Assembly: GCF_012926505.1 (NCBI RefSeq)
Contig: NZ_JABBNT010000001.1
Location: 992,001-1,056,000 of the forward strand
Direction: 5' to 3'
Origin: Pacificispira spongiicola
GTDB lineage: Bacteria > Pseudomonadota > Alphaproteobacteria > UBA8366 > Aestuariispiraceae
DNA: 64,000 bases
Every line of letters starts with the position of its first letter. Position 1 is the stretch's first letter. Below are positions 1-8,029 of this stretch, in pieces. The position numbers and the translations under genes were made by a program. The notes beneath the pieces are model-generated. The model did not search any database. It was given only the letters and a program-made list of their open reading frames with translations, and was not told the origin of the DNA.

Positions 1-278
1 TCAACGGTGACGGACATCGGACGGTCTTCCAGGTTCTTCGGCTCCGCCCCCAGGCAGACCCGCAAGTCGATGACCGTGACGATCCGCCCGCGCAGGTTCA
101 ACACACCCGCGATGGCCGACGATGCCAGCGGCACCGGCGTGATCTGTTGTGGTTCAACGATATCCTGGACTTGCAGGATCGGGATACCGAACAGCTGATT
201 GTCGACCGTCATGGTGACCAGTTGTTCTTCGTCCCCCGCCGTCAGGCTGGAGAACCCTGCGATTGCCAAGTCAGACAT
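1..278 (-). CDS. cheW: Chemotaxis coupling protein CheW (N-terminal part, cut by window edge)
   Basis: The minus-strand frame starts at ATG 278 and runs off the left edge after about 92 codons. The translated start (MSDLAIAGF) and the stretches QLVTMTVDNQLFGIPILQVQ and GVLNLRGRIVTVIDLR are the typical first half of the CheW SH3-like fold. CheW proteins bridge chemoreceptors and the CheA kinase at the membrane arrays. A purine-rich stretch (AGGGACGG) precedes the ATG. The C-terminal half, and any chemotaxis neighbours, lie outside the window, so a role in motility or in another chemosensory pathway cannot be separated. The gene diverges from the hydrolase gene at 417. Confidence 0.9.
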   Translation of the reverse strand, partial: MSDLAIAGFSSLTAGDEEQLVTMTVDNQLFGIPILQVQDIVEPQQITPVPLASSAIAGVLNLRGRIVTVIDLRVCLGAEPKNLEDRPMSVTV

Positions 279-416
279 TCCGTCCGTCCCTTCCCTAAAG
301 AACCGCTGTTGCCGACGCATAGCTTATACGCTTTTGCGCGAAAAATCATGATACTCATTCCACAAGAAAGTTAACAACCTCTTGACGTAATTGCTTTCCT
401 TTCGTTTCGTCGCCTT

Positions 417-1070
417 ATGCAGGCTGAATTCGACCTTCCCTTCATCGACACCGGACCCGACGATGCCGCCCATCGGCTGGTCCTTGCCCATGGCGCCGGT
501 GCGCCGATGGACAGTCCCTTCATGGAAACCATGGCCGCCCTTCTTGCCGGGAAGGGCGTCGCCGTGACCCGGTTCGAATTTCCTTATATGGCTGAACGCC
601 GACGAGAAGGCCGGAAGAAGCCGCCGGACAGGGCCCCGGTGCTGATCCAGGCCTGGCGGCAAGCGCTTGCCGATTGTCGCCAACGCTTTCCGAGATGCCG
701 GCTTTCCATCGGCGGAAAATCCATGGGCGGACGGATGGCGACCATGCTGGCAGCCGAACAGGACCGCCCCGACGACCTCGTATCCGTGGTGACGCTGGGC
801 TATCCCTTTCATCCGCCGGGAAAACCGGAAAAGACCCGGACCGATCATTTTGCCGCCATCGACCGTCCGGTCCTGATGCTGCAAGGGATGCGCGATCCGT
901 TCGGCACGGAAAGCGAGGTTTCAAAATACCCGCTTCCGGCGAACTCCACTCTTTTCTGGTTGCCGGATGGCGATCATGATTTTAAGCCGCGCAAGGCCTC
1001 CGGATCCACCCATGAGGGCAATCTATCGATCGCCGCCGATAAGGTCGCCGGGTTTTTGGATTCTTATTAA
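417..1070 (+). CDS. Small alpha/beta hydrolase, KANL3/Tex30-like
   Basis: This 217-aa protein has an alpha/beta-hydrolase layout. An HGAGA oxyanion-hole motif lies near residue 25, a GKSMGG nucleophile elbow puts the serine at about residue 102, an acidic residue follows in GMRDPFG, and the likely catalytic histidine is in DGDHDF near the C-terminus. The wording (RFEFPYM, SIGGKSMGGRMA, VTLGYPFHPPGKPE) matches the family of short hydrolases related to KANL3/Tex30, whose substrates are generally unknown. There is no signal peptide, so it is cytoplasmic. It diverges from cheW, and a TTGACG hexamer lies about 35 bp before the start without a clear -10. The hydrolase fold is well supported, but a substrate cannot be assigned. 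Confidence 0.8.
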   Translation: MQAEFDLPFIDTGPDDAAHRLVLAHGAGAPMDSPFMETMAALLAGKGVAVTRFEFPYMAERRREGRKKPPDRAPVLIQAWRQALADCRQRFPRCRLSIGGKSMGGRMATMLAAEQDRPDDLVSVVTLGYPFHPPGKPEKTRTDHFAAIDRPVLMLQGMRDPFGTESEVSKYPLPANSTLFWLPDGDHDFKPRKASGSTHEGNLSIAADKVAGFLDSY

Positions 1071-1187
1071 AATCGGTAAGTATTCTTTAAGAAGTGCGCC
1101 TTAGTCTCGGCAATCAAGGTGGCTGCACCGCCACTGAGGCGGCCCCTCAGGGTCTTTATAGGTTTTAGCCGTTCCGGAACTCTTGAT

Positions 1188-1466
1188 ATGGTTGAATTGC
1201 GTACTATGAGCGACAGCGACGATGTTGGAAAGTTCGACGCCCGTAACGTCGAAAATCCCGCCGAAATCAAAAAGCGATCCGTTGTAATTTCGGGCCATCG
1301 TACAAGCATTTCTTTGGAGAACGTTTTTTGGAACGCGCTTCGGGAAATTGCCTTGTCCCGCAAGATTTCCGTCAATCAGCTGGTGACGCAGATCGATGAA
1401 GGCCGGACGGGCAATCTGTCCAGCGCGATCCGAACATACGTTTTGCTGCATTCCTATTCGTCCTAA
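1188..1466 (+). CDS. Ribbon-helix-helix domain protein
   Basis: This protein of about 92 aa has a core VVISGHRTSISLENVFWNAL followed by ISVNQLVTQID. This is the pattern of the small alphaproteobacterial ribbon-helix-helix (RHH_4-type) family, in which a short beta strand and two helices form a dimeric DNA-binding unit. I start it at ATG 1188, which has GGA 10 nt upstream. ATG 1206 (MSDSDD) is an alternative, and the frame is open back to 1119. It stands alone, and its target is not evident. A 6-bp hairpin at 1134-1150 precedes it and could separate it from the hydrolase gene. Confidence 0.7.
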   Translation: MVELRTMSDSDDVGKFDARNVENPAEIKKRSVVISGHRTSISLENVFWNALREIALSRKISVNQLVTQIDEGRTGNLSSAIRTYVLLHSYSS

Positions 1467-1777
1467 TCCGACTTCAGGGTTCGGCGACACTCGCGCCATC
1501 GCGAATTCGCACAAGACTTATCCGCGACATTTTGCCATCATTCCGGTACACGGTGACCGGAACGCGCGCTATTGCGCGCCTTAGGCGCAGGTTGCCGTTT
1601 TGTTGCAATGCACAATTTTCTTGACGTGCGCCGGAAAATCCCCATTTTTGGTCTATGTTGCATTGCAGCATGAACAGTTTTGATGTCGTAACCCTCCGAC
1701 CCTTTGCCGGGTGCGTTCCCGGGCCGTCGGCATCGTTGTGAACCGCAATCCCTGGACCGATTTTTGGGAGGACACCC
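1467..1777. promoter_or_regulatory. Phasin upstream region with two TGCA-N-TGCA palindromes
   Basis: This 311-bp stretch has no convincing gene. It contains TGCAATGCA at 1604-1612 and TGCATTGCA at 1659-1667, with centres 55 bp apart, flanking a TTGACG hexamer at 1621. PhaR-type repressors of polyhydroxyalkanoate granule genes are known to bind GC-flanked palindromes such as CTGC-N3-GCAG, and the second site (TTGCATTGCAG) is one base from that. Placement ahead of a phasin gene makes PhaR operators a reasonable reading, but it is an inference. A well-spaced -10 for the TTGACG is not obvious. Confidence 0.45.
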
Positions 1778-2275
1778 ATGGCCAAGAAACCGACGTCGAT
1801 TTTCGACACGATGAACAACCCCTTCCTGGACCCGAAAACCAATCCGTTTCTGGACCCGGAAAAGAACCCCTTCCTGCAGACGGACTTCACCAAGATGATG
1901 CAGGGCTTCGATGCACCGGACTTCTCCGGCATCACCGAAGCGCAGCGCAAGAACATGGAAGCCCTGGGCATCGCGAATAAGACCGCCGCCGAAGGCGTGC
2001 AGGCGATCTTCAAGCGCCAGAGCGAAATCATGAAGAACGTCATGGACGAAACGAATGCCGCCCTGCAGGAACTGCAGAGCAAGGGCATGTCCGCGCCGGA
2101 CGCGTCGGTCCAGATCGATCAGGTCAAGCAGACCATCGAAAGCGGCGTTTCCAACATGCGGGAAATCGCGGAAATGGCCGCGAAATCCCAATCCGAAGCC
2201 TTCGACGTCGTGAACAAGCGCTTCGTCGAAAGCCTGGAAGAACTGAAGGCGGCGGTTTCCAAGCTTCAGAAGTAA
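1778..2275 (+). CDS. Phasin family protein
   Basis: This 165-aa, helix-rich, Met/Gln/Glu-rich protein without a signal peptide fits the Phasin_2 family. These proteins coat polyhydroxyalkanoate granules or act as related amphipathic scaffolds. The diagnostic part is the central and C-terminal helical region (MKNVMDETNAALQEL, MREIAEMAAKSQSEAFDVV). The N-terminus is unusual: three near-copies of NPFLDP (NPFLDPKT, NPFLDPEK, NPFLQTD) in the first 35 residues. A strong ribosome binding site (TTGGGAGGACACCC) precedes ATG 1778. The gene is monocistronic, with its own upstream palindromes and a clear terminator. No phaC or phaR gene is visible in the window. Confidence 0.85.
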   Translation: MAKKPTSIFDTMNNPFLDPKTNPFLDPEKNPFLQTDFTKMMQGFDAPDFSGITEAQRKNMEALGIANKTAAEGVQAIFKRQSEIMKNVMDETNAALQELQSKGMSAPDASVQIDQVKQTIESGVSNMREIAEMAAKSQSEAFDVVNKRFVESLEELKAAVSKLQK

Positions 2276-2303
2276 GATTTCAGTCGGCTCTCCAGATCCG
2301 GCG

Positions 2304-2345
2304 AAAGGGCGTTCCGGTTGATCGACCGGGGCGCCCTTTTCTTTT
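2304..2345 (+). terminator. Rho-independent terminator after the phasin gene
   Basis: An 8-bp outer stem (AAAGGGCG / CGCCCTTT) and an inner CCGGT/ACCGG stem are followed by a T-rich run (TTTTCTTTTT) on the plus strand. Confidence 0.85.
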
Positions 2346-2397
2346 TCGGAAATGCCGGTACCCTGCCCGCCAAACCGATACACCGGGAGATGGGGAT

Positions 2398-2739
2398 ATG
2401 GACGATACGCTAACCTTCGACGACTTCCTGAAGGTCGACATTCGCGTCGGGACGATCGTCCGGGCCGAACCCTATCCGGAAGCGCGCCGCCCCGCGATCA
2501 AGCTTTGGGTCGATTTCGGGCCGGAAATCGGGGAGCGCAAATCCTCTGCCCAGATTACCAAACATTATGATCCGGACACGCTGCCGGGGCGTCAGGTTCT
2601 GGGCGTGGTCAATTTCCCGAAGAAACAGATCGGCAAGTTCATGTCCGAATGCCTGGTCCTGGGTATCCCCGACGAAGACAACGAGGTCGTGTTGTTGAAA
2701 CCCGACCTGCCGGTGCCGAACGGCGGGCGGATGTACTGA
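2398..2739 (+). CDS. csaA: tRNA-binding protein CsaA
   Basis: This 113-aa single-domain protein has an OB-fold of the EMAP-II/tRNA-binding type. The sequence FLKVDIRVGTIVRAEPYPEA, then SSAQITKHY, GRQVLGVVNFPKKQIG and SECLVLGI, is the standard CsaA pattern. CsaA is a homodimeric chaperone-like or tRNA-binding protein. A strong GGAGATGGGGAT precedes ATG 2398. Its stop directly abuts the stop of the convergent fusion gene, with no intergenic space and no visible terminator between them. Confidence 0.9.
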   Translation: MDDTLTFDDFLKVDIRVGTIVRAEPYPEARRPAIKLWVDFGPEIGERKSSAQITKHYDPDTLPGRQVLGVVNFPKKQIGKFMSECLVLGIPDEDNEVVLLKPDLPVPNGGRMY

Positions 2740-3918
2740 TCAGACCCCGGCGACCGTCGATCGACGCTCCAGGCGCAGGGTATCCCGCCAGCGCCCTGCC
2801 ATCGGGCCATAGGTCATGCGCGCCGGTCCGCGATGACGACCGACACAGCGGAAGCCGTGCGTGGTGTGCAGGATCAAGCTGGCGGGGTTTTCCGGAAAAA
2901 TACTGGCCGTCAGCAGCCAAATCCCCATCGCCTCGCTCTCCATGACAAGGCGCTGCATCAACAGATTGCCGACGCCGCGCCCCCGCGCCGCGCCGGACAC
3001 ATAGACCGATACTTCGCAGACGCCTTTATAGACCGGGCGCGTGGAGGTCGGCGACAGAACCGCGAATCCGAGAATCCCACCATCCGCATCACAGGCCACG
3101 ATCCGAGGCGTTGCGAGTTTTCCGGCGGAGAATGCCGACCAGTCGCCGGCCTGATCCTGAAAGGTCGCTTGTCCGGTCGCGATGCCGTCGGCGTAAATCG
3201 CCATCACCGCATCGGCGTCGGCATCGGTCATGGCGCGAACCGTGAGGGATGGATCGGCTGCCCGATCGTCCGGCCCCGCAATATCCGACAGCTCGCAGAC
3301 CCAGCCGAACAGATTTCCCTCGCTCGCGATCAGGTCCAAAGCCCGGTCATGGTCGTCCAATTCCACCGCCGCGCAGCAGTCGGCCACGGTCAGGCAGCGA
3401 AAGCCGCGATCGACCGCTTCGCGCATCGTCGTTTGAACACAGCAGGATGTCGTGACGCCACAGAGGATCAGATCCTCAATCCCCGCCGCGACCAATCGAT
3501 CTTCCAAATCCGTCCGGGTGAACGCTCCGAAGCCCGGCTTGTCGATCACCCATTCTCCGGGCACCGGTTTGAGATCGGGAACGAAGTCGTGGCCCGCCTC
3601 CCCCCGGATCAGATAGCGGCCCAACGGCCCCGCCATTTCCGACAGCGGCCAGCGCACCCGCTTCGGCGGCTGCATATCCGACAGATCGGGGGCATAGCCT
3701 TCCCGCGTGTGCACGACACACATTCCCTGGGCCCGCGCCCAATCCGTCAACCGTCTCACACGCGGAACAATGGCGCGCATCAGCGCCGGATTGTCCCCCA
3801 AACGGGCACACATCCCATCGGGGTCGATGAAATCGCGCTGCATGTCGATCACCAACAGCGCCGTTTTTCCCGAATCGACCGCAAACCGCCGCCCACCACG
3901 ACACGAAATGCCGATCAT
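2740..3918 (-). CDS. Isochorismatase-family cysteine hydrolase fused to a GNAT acetyltransferase
   Basis: This 392-aa protein has two complete enzyme domains. Residues about 17-205 are an isochorismatase-like cysteine hydrolase: D25 in LLVIDMQRDF, K127 in VIDKPGFGAF, and the catalytic cysteine about 160 in GVTTSCCVQTT, after the typical cis-peptide. Residues about 225-385 are a GNAT domain of the phosphinothricin-acetyltransferase type, with the acetyl-CoA loop ARGRGVGNLL and the C-terminal ILHTTHGFRCVGRHRG. Such hydrolases cleave amides, for example nicotinamide or ureidoacrylate-like substrates, and GNAT domains acetylate amines. The ATG overlaps the recX stop by 4 bp, so the two are translationally coupled. 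The substrate is unknown, and the single uninterrupted frame argues against a frameshift artefact. Confidence 0.8.
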   Translation of the reverse strand: MIGISCRGGRRFAVDSGKTALLVIDMQRDFIDPDGMCARLGDNPALMRAIVPRVRRLTDWARAQGMCVVHTREGYAPDLSDMQPPKRVRWPLSEMAGPLGRYLIRGEAGHDFVPDLKPVPGEWVIDKPGFGAFTRTDLEDRLVAAGIEDLILCGVTTSCCVQTTMREAVDRGFRCLTVADCCAAVELDDHDRALDLIASEGNLFGWVCELSDIAGPDDRAADPSLTVRAMTDADADAVMAIYADGIATGQATFQDQAGDWSAFSAGKLATPRIVACDADGGILGFAVLSPTSTRPVYKGVCEVSVYVSGAARGRGVGNLLMQRLVMESEAMGIWLLTASIFPENPASLILHTTHGFRCVGRHRGPARMTYGPMAGRWRDTLRLERRSTVAGV

Positions 3919-4532
3919 TCCCGTACCGCCTCCTCCAGCATGATTTCGAGGGCCTCGACCGTATCCGCCTCAATCACTTTCCGCGCGGTATCGTATCCGA
4001 ATCCCTGCCGCGCCAGGGCGGCCATATCCTTATCCCGCGCCGCCTCCCGCAGGTCTTCCCGGCGCCAAGGACCGATACGCCGCCGCCGCGCATAATTCAC
4101 CGCCGCGCCAAGATCGACATCCCCGTCCACCCGTTCGTCCAGGGCGGTCAAGGCACTGTCGGCGGTTGCCGCATCGATACCCTTCACGGACAAGGCCTGA
4201 CGGATGGCGCGTTGAGATTTTCCCTGCCGGTGCAGGCTGGCGGCGCGTCCTTCGGCATAAAGCCCATCGTCCAGAAGGCCGCTGCGCCGGAACCGCGCGA
4301 TCAAATCCTCGACGGCCCGAGCACCGGCGTCGACATCCGTCCCATGCAGATAGGCGGATCGTTGCACACGGCGCATCAGGACGCGGCGCAGATTCTCCGA
4401 ACTGGAGGCGAACCGTTCCAGGTAATGCAACGCGCCTTTTTCCAAACGCTCCGGCGTTGCCGGTTTCGGACCCTTCCGGCCGCGCTCCCGCCCCTTTTTT
4501 TCGTCCTTGGATGAATTTTTTTTGCGTTCCAT
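3915..4532 (-). CDS. recX: RecX family regulatory protein
   Basis: This 205-aa protein has the three-helix repeats of RecX: ALHYLERFASSSENLRRVLM, then FRRSGLLDDGLYAEGRAASL, then RIGPWRREDLREAARDKDMA. RecX binds and modulates the RecA filament. The first 30 residues are a lysine/arginine-rich extension (MERKKNSSKDEKK), typical of alphaproteobacterial members. No recA lies in the window; instead recX is coupled to the isochorismatase-GNAT fusion. The ribosome binding site is weak. I see no GTTC-N7-GTTC LexA box immediately upstream. Confidence 0.85.
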   Translation of the reverse strand: MERKKNSSKDEKKGRERGRKGPKPATPERLEKGALHYLERFASSSENLRRVLMRRVQRSAYLHGTDVDAGARAVEDLIARFRRSGLLDDGLYAEGRAASLHRQGKSQRAIRQALSVKGIDAATADSALTALDERVDGDVDLGAAVNYARRRRIGPWRREDLREAARDKDMAALARQGFGYDTARKVIEADTVEALEIMLEEAVRE

Positions 4533-4620
4533 CTCAATAGGTTATCTGAAAATCGAAAAAATCGCACAAATAAATCGCCCGCCTGTGACGTCCATCACAT
4601 CTTTCTGGACGACATACGCC

Positions 4621-4770
4621 TATGGTGAGGATGTAAACGCGGTGGACGCAAAAGCAAAGCCGCCAAGAGTTCCGGAAGACCGCAGCCAAATCCTGCCCCT
4701 CCCATCCGGCTTCGGTCTAACGGGTCAGGCGACGACGGGAACCCCCCGTCGTCGCCGCTTTCGTTTTGGG
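4621..4770 (+). ncRNA. Candidate small RNA on the plus strand between recX and fmt
   Basis: Both flanking genes are on the minus strand, yet the 255-bp gap ends with a perfect 12-bp GC-rich hairpin (4728-4756) followed by a T-rich run only on the plus strand. Upstream of it lie folding segments, such as GCGG/CCGC at about 4639-4663, and no ORF with coding character. This fits an orphan sRNA of roughly 150 nt. The 5' end is uncertain: TATGGT at 4621 could be a weak -10. The words GGACGCAAA and GCAAAGCC resemble parts of a cyclic-di-GMP riboswitch, but the rest of that aptamer is missing. Confidence 0.35.
4728..4768 (+). terminator. Strong intrinsic terminator, plus strand
   Basis: The arms GGCGACGACGGG (4728-4739) and CCCGTCGTCGCC (4745-4756) enclose a 5-nt loop and are followed by GCTTTCGTTTT. 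The minus strand has no T-run after the hairpin, so it does not serve fmt well. The 16-17 bp after the stem (CGCTTTCGTTTTGGGC) is duplicated in tandem up to 4788. Confidence 0.7.
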
Positions 4771-4787
4771 CCGCTTTCGTTTTTGGG

Positions 4788-5717
4788 CTAAAGCAATGCG
4801 ACGCCCGGTTCCAGACGCATCCCGCTGACGAATTCTTCCCCGGAAACCGGGCCACGCCCGGGTCGCTGCATCCGGATCAGTTTCAATCCGCCGAAACCGC
4901 AGGCCACCGTGCCGTCTTTGTCCAACAAAGTGCCAGCAGTCGACTTGCCCGCCGGTGCGATAGGGATTGCTTGCAAAACCTTGATCCGTTCCCCCCGAAA
5001 TTCGAAAAAGCAGCCCGGCCAGGGTGTAAAGGCGCGGATTTGACGATCCAGCTCCGCCGCCGGACGGCCCCAATCCAGACGGCCTTCTTCCTTCCGCAGC
5101 TTTTCCGCATAGGTTACGCCGTTTTCCGATTGGGGAACCGGATGGATCGTGCCGATCGAGAAACTGTCCAGCGCCTCGACGATCAACCGCGCCCCCAGCG
5201 CGGACAGGTCGTCGTGCAGATCCTGCGCCGTCGTCCTGTGATAGATCGGCACCGGTTCTTCCAGCAGGACCGCCCCCGTATCCAGCCCTTCATCCATTTG
5301 CATGATGCTGATGCCGGTTTCATCATCCCCGGCAAGGATCGCGCGTTGAATCGGCGCGGCCCCACGCCAACGCGGCAACAGCGACGCGTGGATGTTCAGG
5401 CAGCCCAGGCGCGGCGCGTCCAAGATCGGCTTCGGCAGGATGAGCCCATAGGCGACGACCACCGCCGCATCCAGGCGCAGATCGGCGAAGGCCCGCCATT
5501 CGTCTTCGGATTTCAGGCTTGTCGGATGCCGCACGGGTATACCCAATTTTTCCGCCGCCAGATGGACGGGGCTGGGCGTTTCCTTCTTCCCCCGGTTCGC
5601 CGGGCGCGGCGGCTGGGTATAGACAGCCTCCACCTCATACCCGGAATGCACGATCGCTTCCAGCGCGGGCACGGAAAAGGCCGGTGTTCCCATGAAGGCG
5701 AGACGCAACTTGGTCAT
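4788..5717 (-). CDS. fmt: Methionyl-tRNA formyltransferase
   Basis: This 309-aa protein is the usual Fmt length. It formylates initiator Met-tRNA using 10-formyltetrahydrofolate. The N-terminal Rossmann region [20 protein letters not shown], the folate-site segment [20 protein letters not shown] with its SLLPRWRG signature, and the C-terminal OB-like domain ([14 protein letters not shown]) are all present. A TGGAG Shine-Dalgarno sequence precedes ATG 5717. It lies 32 bp downstream of def in the same direction, the classical def-fmt pair that adds and later removes the formyl group. Confidence 0.95.
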   Translation of the reverse strand: MTKLRLAFMGTPAFSVPALEAIVHSGYEVEAVYTQPPRPANRGKKETPSPVHLAAEKLGIPVRHPTSLKSEDEWRAFADLRLDAAVVVAYGLILPKPILDAPRLGCLNIHASLLPRWRGAAPIQRAILAGDDETGISIMQMDEGLDTGAVLLEEPVPIYHRTTAQDLHDDLSALGARLIVEALDSFSIGTIHPVPQSENGVTYAEKLRKEEGRLDWGRPAAELDRQIRAFTPWPGCFFEFRGERIKVLQAIPIAPAGKSTAGTLLDKDGTVACGFGGLKLIRMQRPGRGPVSGEEFVSGMRLEPGVALL

Positions 5718-5749
5718 GGAAACTCCATTTCGAATTTTTCGAAGACGGC

Positions 5750-6280
5750 TTACTCCGCCGCCGCGGCGCGATCCTTGCCGCGCATCAGCTTTTGCAGTTT
5801 CCGCATGATTATGCCGCGTTTCACCGTCGACAGGTGATCCACGAAAACGATGCCGTCCAGATGATCGATTTCATGCTGGATGCAGGTCGCCAGCAGGCCG
5901 TCGGCCTCGATTTCCTGCTGGGTTCCGTTTTCGTCCAAATACCGAACGGTCACGCGGGCCGGGCGTTTCACATCCGCATATTGGTCCGGGAAGCTGAGGC
6001 AGCCTTCCTCATAGGTCGACAGATCATCCGACGCGGCAAGGATTTCCGGGTTGATCAGCTTCATCGGCTGTGGATCGGCGTCGCGCGGGGCGCAATCGAC
6101 CACCAGGATGCGTTTGGACACACCGACCTGCGGCGCGGCGAGACCGACGCCGGGCGCGTCATACATCGTCGCCAGCATGTCATCCAGCAATTGGCGAATA
6201 TCGTCCGTCACATCCGTGACGGGTTCGCATTTCTGTTTCAGCACCGGATGCGGCGCGACCAGGATCGGCAGGATCGCCAT
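5750..6280 (-). CDS. def: Peptide deformylase (first copy, paired with fmt)
   Basis: This 176-aa metalloprotease removes the N-formyl group from nascent proteins. All three signature motifs are intact: [19 protein letters not shown] with the metal-binding cysteine, and QHEIDHLDG with both metal-binding histidines and the catalytic glutamate. It is upstream of fmt in one operon. A second deformylase gene lies at 55.0 kb and has slightly different motifs. This copy, beside fmt, is probably the main housekeeping enzyme. Confidence 0.95.
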   Translation of the reverse strand: MAILPILVAPHPVLKQKCEPVTDVTDDIRQLLDDMLATMYDAPGVGLAAPQVGVSKRILVVDCAPRDADPQPMKLINPEILAASDDLSTYEEGCLSFPDQYADVKRPARVTVRYLDENGTQQEIEADGLLATCIQHEIDHLDGIVFVDHLSTVKRGIIMRKLQKLMRGKDRAAAAE

Positions 6281-6369
6281 CGTACTCTCTCACTTCATCA
6301 GCCGTTTTCCGGTAGGTAGGGCCGAAAGGCGCGAAGGTCAAGGTTTTCGGGCCTTTCAGGCCGTTCCCG

Positions 6370-7161
6370 TCAGTCCGCGACGTCGACGACGACAGGCACG
6401 TGATCGGACGGTTTCTCCCAACCGCGCGCATCGACGACGATATCCATCGCCCCGACCTTTTCGGCCAGAACCGGGGTCGCCCAGACATGATCGAGGCGCC
6501 GCCCCTTATTCGCCGCTCGCCAGTCCCGCGACCGGTAACTCCACCAAGTATACATCTTTTCCGGTTCCGGGGCGAATTTGCGCATGCAATCGACCCAACC
6601 GAAGGCGTTTTGCGCGGCGGTGAACTTCTCCACCTCGATCGGTGTGTGGCTGACGATCTTCAAAAGCTGTTTGTGCGACCAGACATCATGTTCCAGCGGC
6701 GCGATGTTCAAATCGCCGACAACCATGATCGGCTGTTTCGGATCGCGGTTCGCCGCGAACCAGCCAGCCATTTCGTCCACGAAATCCAGCTTATGGCCGA
6801 ATTTCTCGTTCACTGTGCGATCCGGCTCGTCCCCACCGGCGGGAACGTAGAGGCTGTGAACTTCCATGCCGTTCGGCAGCGTGGCGTAGATATGGCGGCC
6901 GTCCGCCTTGCCCGTCCATTCGTGCCGACCGACATTATCCAACGGCAGTTTGGACAGGATGCAGACGCCGTTATAGCCCTTGATCCCGTTAATCGCGACA
7001 TGCTCGAACCCCAGGGCCTTCACGTCGTCGAAGGGGAACTGGTCGTCGTGGACCTTGGTTTCCTGAAGGCAGATGACGTCCGGTTTCACCTCGGCGGCGA
7101 ATTGCGCCACGATCGGCATGCGCAGCCGCACCGAATTGATATTCCATGTTGCGATCCGCAT
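6370..7161 (-). CDS. xthA: Exodeoxyribonuclease III
   Basis: This 263-aa protein of the Mg-dependent endonuclease/exonuclease/phosphatase fold acts as AP endonuclease and 3'-repair exonuclease. Motifs: MRIATWNINSVRLR at the start, VICLQETKVHDDQFP with the metal-binding Glu, MVVGDLNIAP, and the C-terminal SDHVPVVVDV catalytic Asp-His. I start at ATG 7161, where AGGGGAGACAGTCAGC gives a good ribosome binding site; the frame is open farther upstream, but that part overlaps the next gene. It is a stand-alone repair gene, 25 bp after the amidotransferase-like gene. Confidence 0.93.
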   Translation of the reverse strand: MRIATWNINSVRLRMPIVAQFAAEVKPDVICLQETKVHDDQFPFDDVKALGFEHVAINGIKGYNGVCILSKLPLDNVGRHEWTGKADGRHIYATLPNGMEVHSLYVPAGGDEPDRTVNEKFGHKLDFVDEMAGWFAANRDPKQPIMVVGDLNIAPLEHDVWSHKQLLKIVSHTPIEVEKFTAAQNAFGWVDCMRKFAPEPEKMYTWWSYRSRDWRAANKGRRLDHVWATPVLAEKVGAMDIVVDARGWEKPSDHVPVVVDVAD

Positions 7162-7186
7162 GCTGACTGTCTCCCCTGAAATAATC

Positions 7187-7945
7187 TTAGCGATTGGCCG
7201 CGAAGGCGCGCGCGGCGTCCCCGAATGCCTTGAACATGGCCTGACTGAGCGGCCAGGCAAGGGCCGTCGGGTGCTCAGGGTGCCACTGAACGCACAACAT
7301 GAACCCCTTCGATCCCGGCAGGGACACGGATTCGATAATGCCGTCGTCGCTGACCGCTTCCACGAACAAGCCGTCCGCCAGACGGTCGATGGCCTGGGCA
7401 TGCAGTGAATTGACCGTCACTTCCCCCGTCCGGCCGACCAGATTTTCCAGCATCCCGCCCGGCTTCACATCGATCGGATGGGCGACATCGTACCGGTCCT
7501 GGACCGGGATGTCGCGCCGCATACGGTGGTCGCGCTTGCCCGGCAATTCCACGACATGCTGATGCAGGGTTCCCCCCAGGGCGACGTTGACTTCCTGTTG
7601 TCCCCGGCACACCCCGAACAGTGGAATGCCGCGCTCGATCGCCTTGCGGATCAGGGACAGGGTGACACCGTCGCGCATCGGGTCGCGTTCCACCTCCGGC
7701 CGGAAAGTCGGGCCGTCGTAGTGATGCGGTTCGACATTCGATGGGCTGCCGGTCAGGAACACGCCGTCCAGACGGTCCAGCATGGCATCCAGATCGAATT
7801 CGCCCGGCAGTGCGGGAATTGCCATTGGAATCGCTTGAGAGGCCGTGGCCACCGCCGACAGATACTTATGCCCTATCTGATGATAAAGGCTTCCTTCATC
7901 TGATTTACGGATACAACAGGGAACGCCGATCAGGGGAACTGTCAT
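7187..7945 (-). CDS. Class I glutamine amidotransferase-like hydrolase (PuuD/peptidase C26 family)
   Basis: This 252-aa protein has the gamma-glutamyl hydrolase type of triad: cysteine 113 in GVCRGQQEVN, and His and Glu in VQWHPEHP. The N-terminal PLIGVPCC, DGVFLTGSPSNVEPHHY and HVVELPG features place it with PuuD-like gamma-glutamyl-GABA hydrolases, which release GABA in putrescine catabolism. No other putrescine-degradation gene is adjacent, although spermidine genes lie at 27.7 kb, so the substrate is only suggested. It is cytoplasmic. xthA follows on the same strand. Confidence 0.85.
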   Translation of the reverse strand: MTVPLIGVPCCIRKSDEGSLYHQIGHKYLSAVATASQAIPMAIPALPGEFDLDAMLDRLDGVFLTGSPSNVEPHHYDGPTFRPEVERDPMRDGVTLSLIRKAIERGIPLFGVCRGQQEVNVALGGTLHQHVVELPGKRDHRMRRDIPVQDRYDVAHPIDVKPGGMLENLVGRTGEVTVNSLHAQAIDRLADGLFVEAVSDDGIIESVSLPGSKGFMLCVQWHPEHPTALAWPLSQAMFKAFGDAARAFAANR

Positions 7946-8029
7946 GGGGGCCTCGGTAACGCCATTATGAAGGTCCCTTAGGGTTTACGCGTCTTGCCCG
8001 ACCGGGGCAATCCGCCCAATTTGTCCCGT

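Noticed and set aside
2833-4095. 420-codon plus-strand open frame over the isochorismatase-GNAT gene
   Set aside because: It is antisense to a gene with two intact catalytic domains and has an Arg/His-rich shadow composition.
4640-4700. Resemblance to a GEMM (cyclic-di-GMP-I) riboswitch
   Set aside because: GGACGCAAA and GCAAAGCC are present, but the paired helices and the tetraloop-receptor segment are missing, and no gene follows on that strand.
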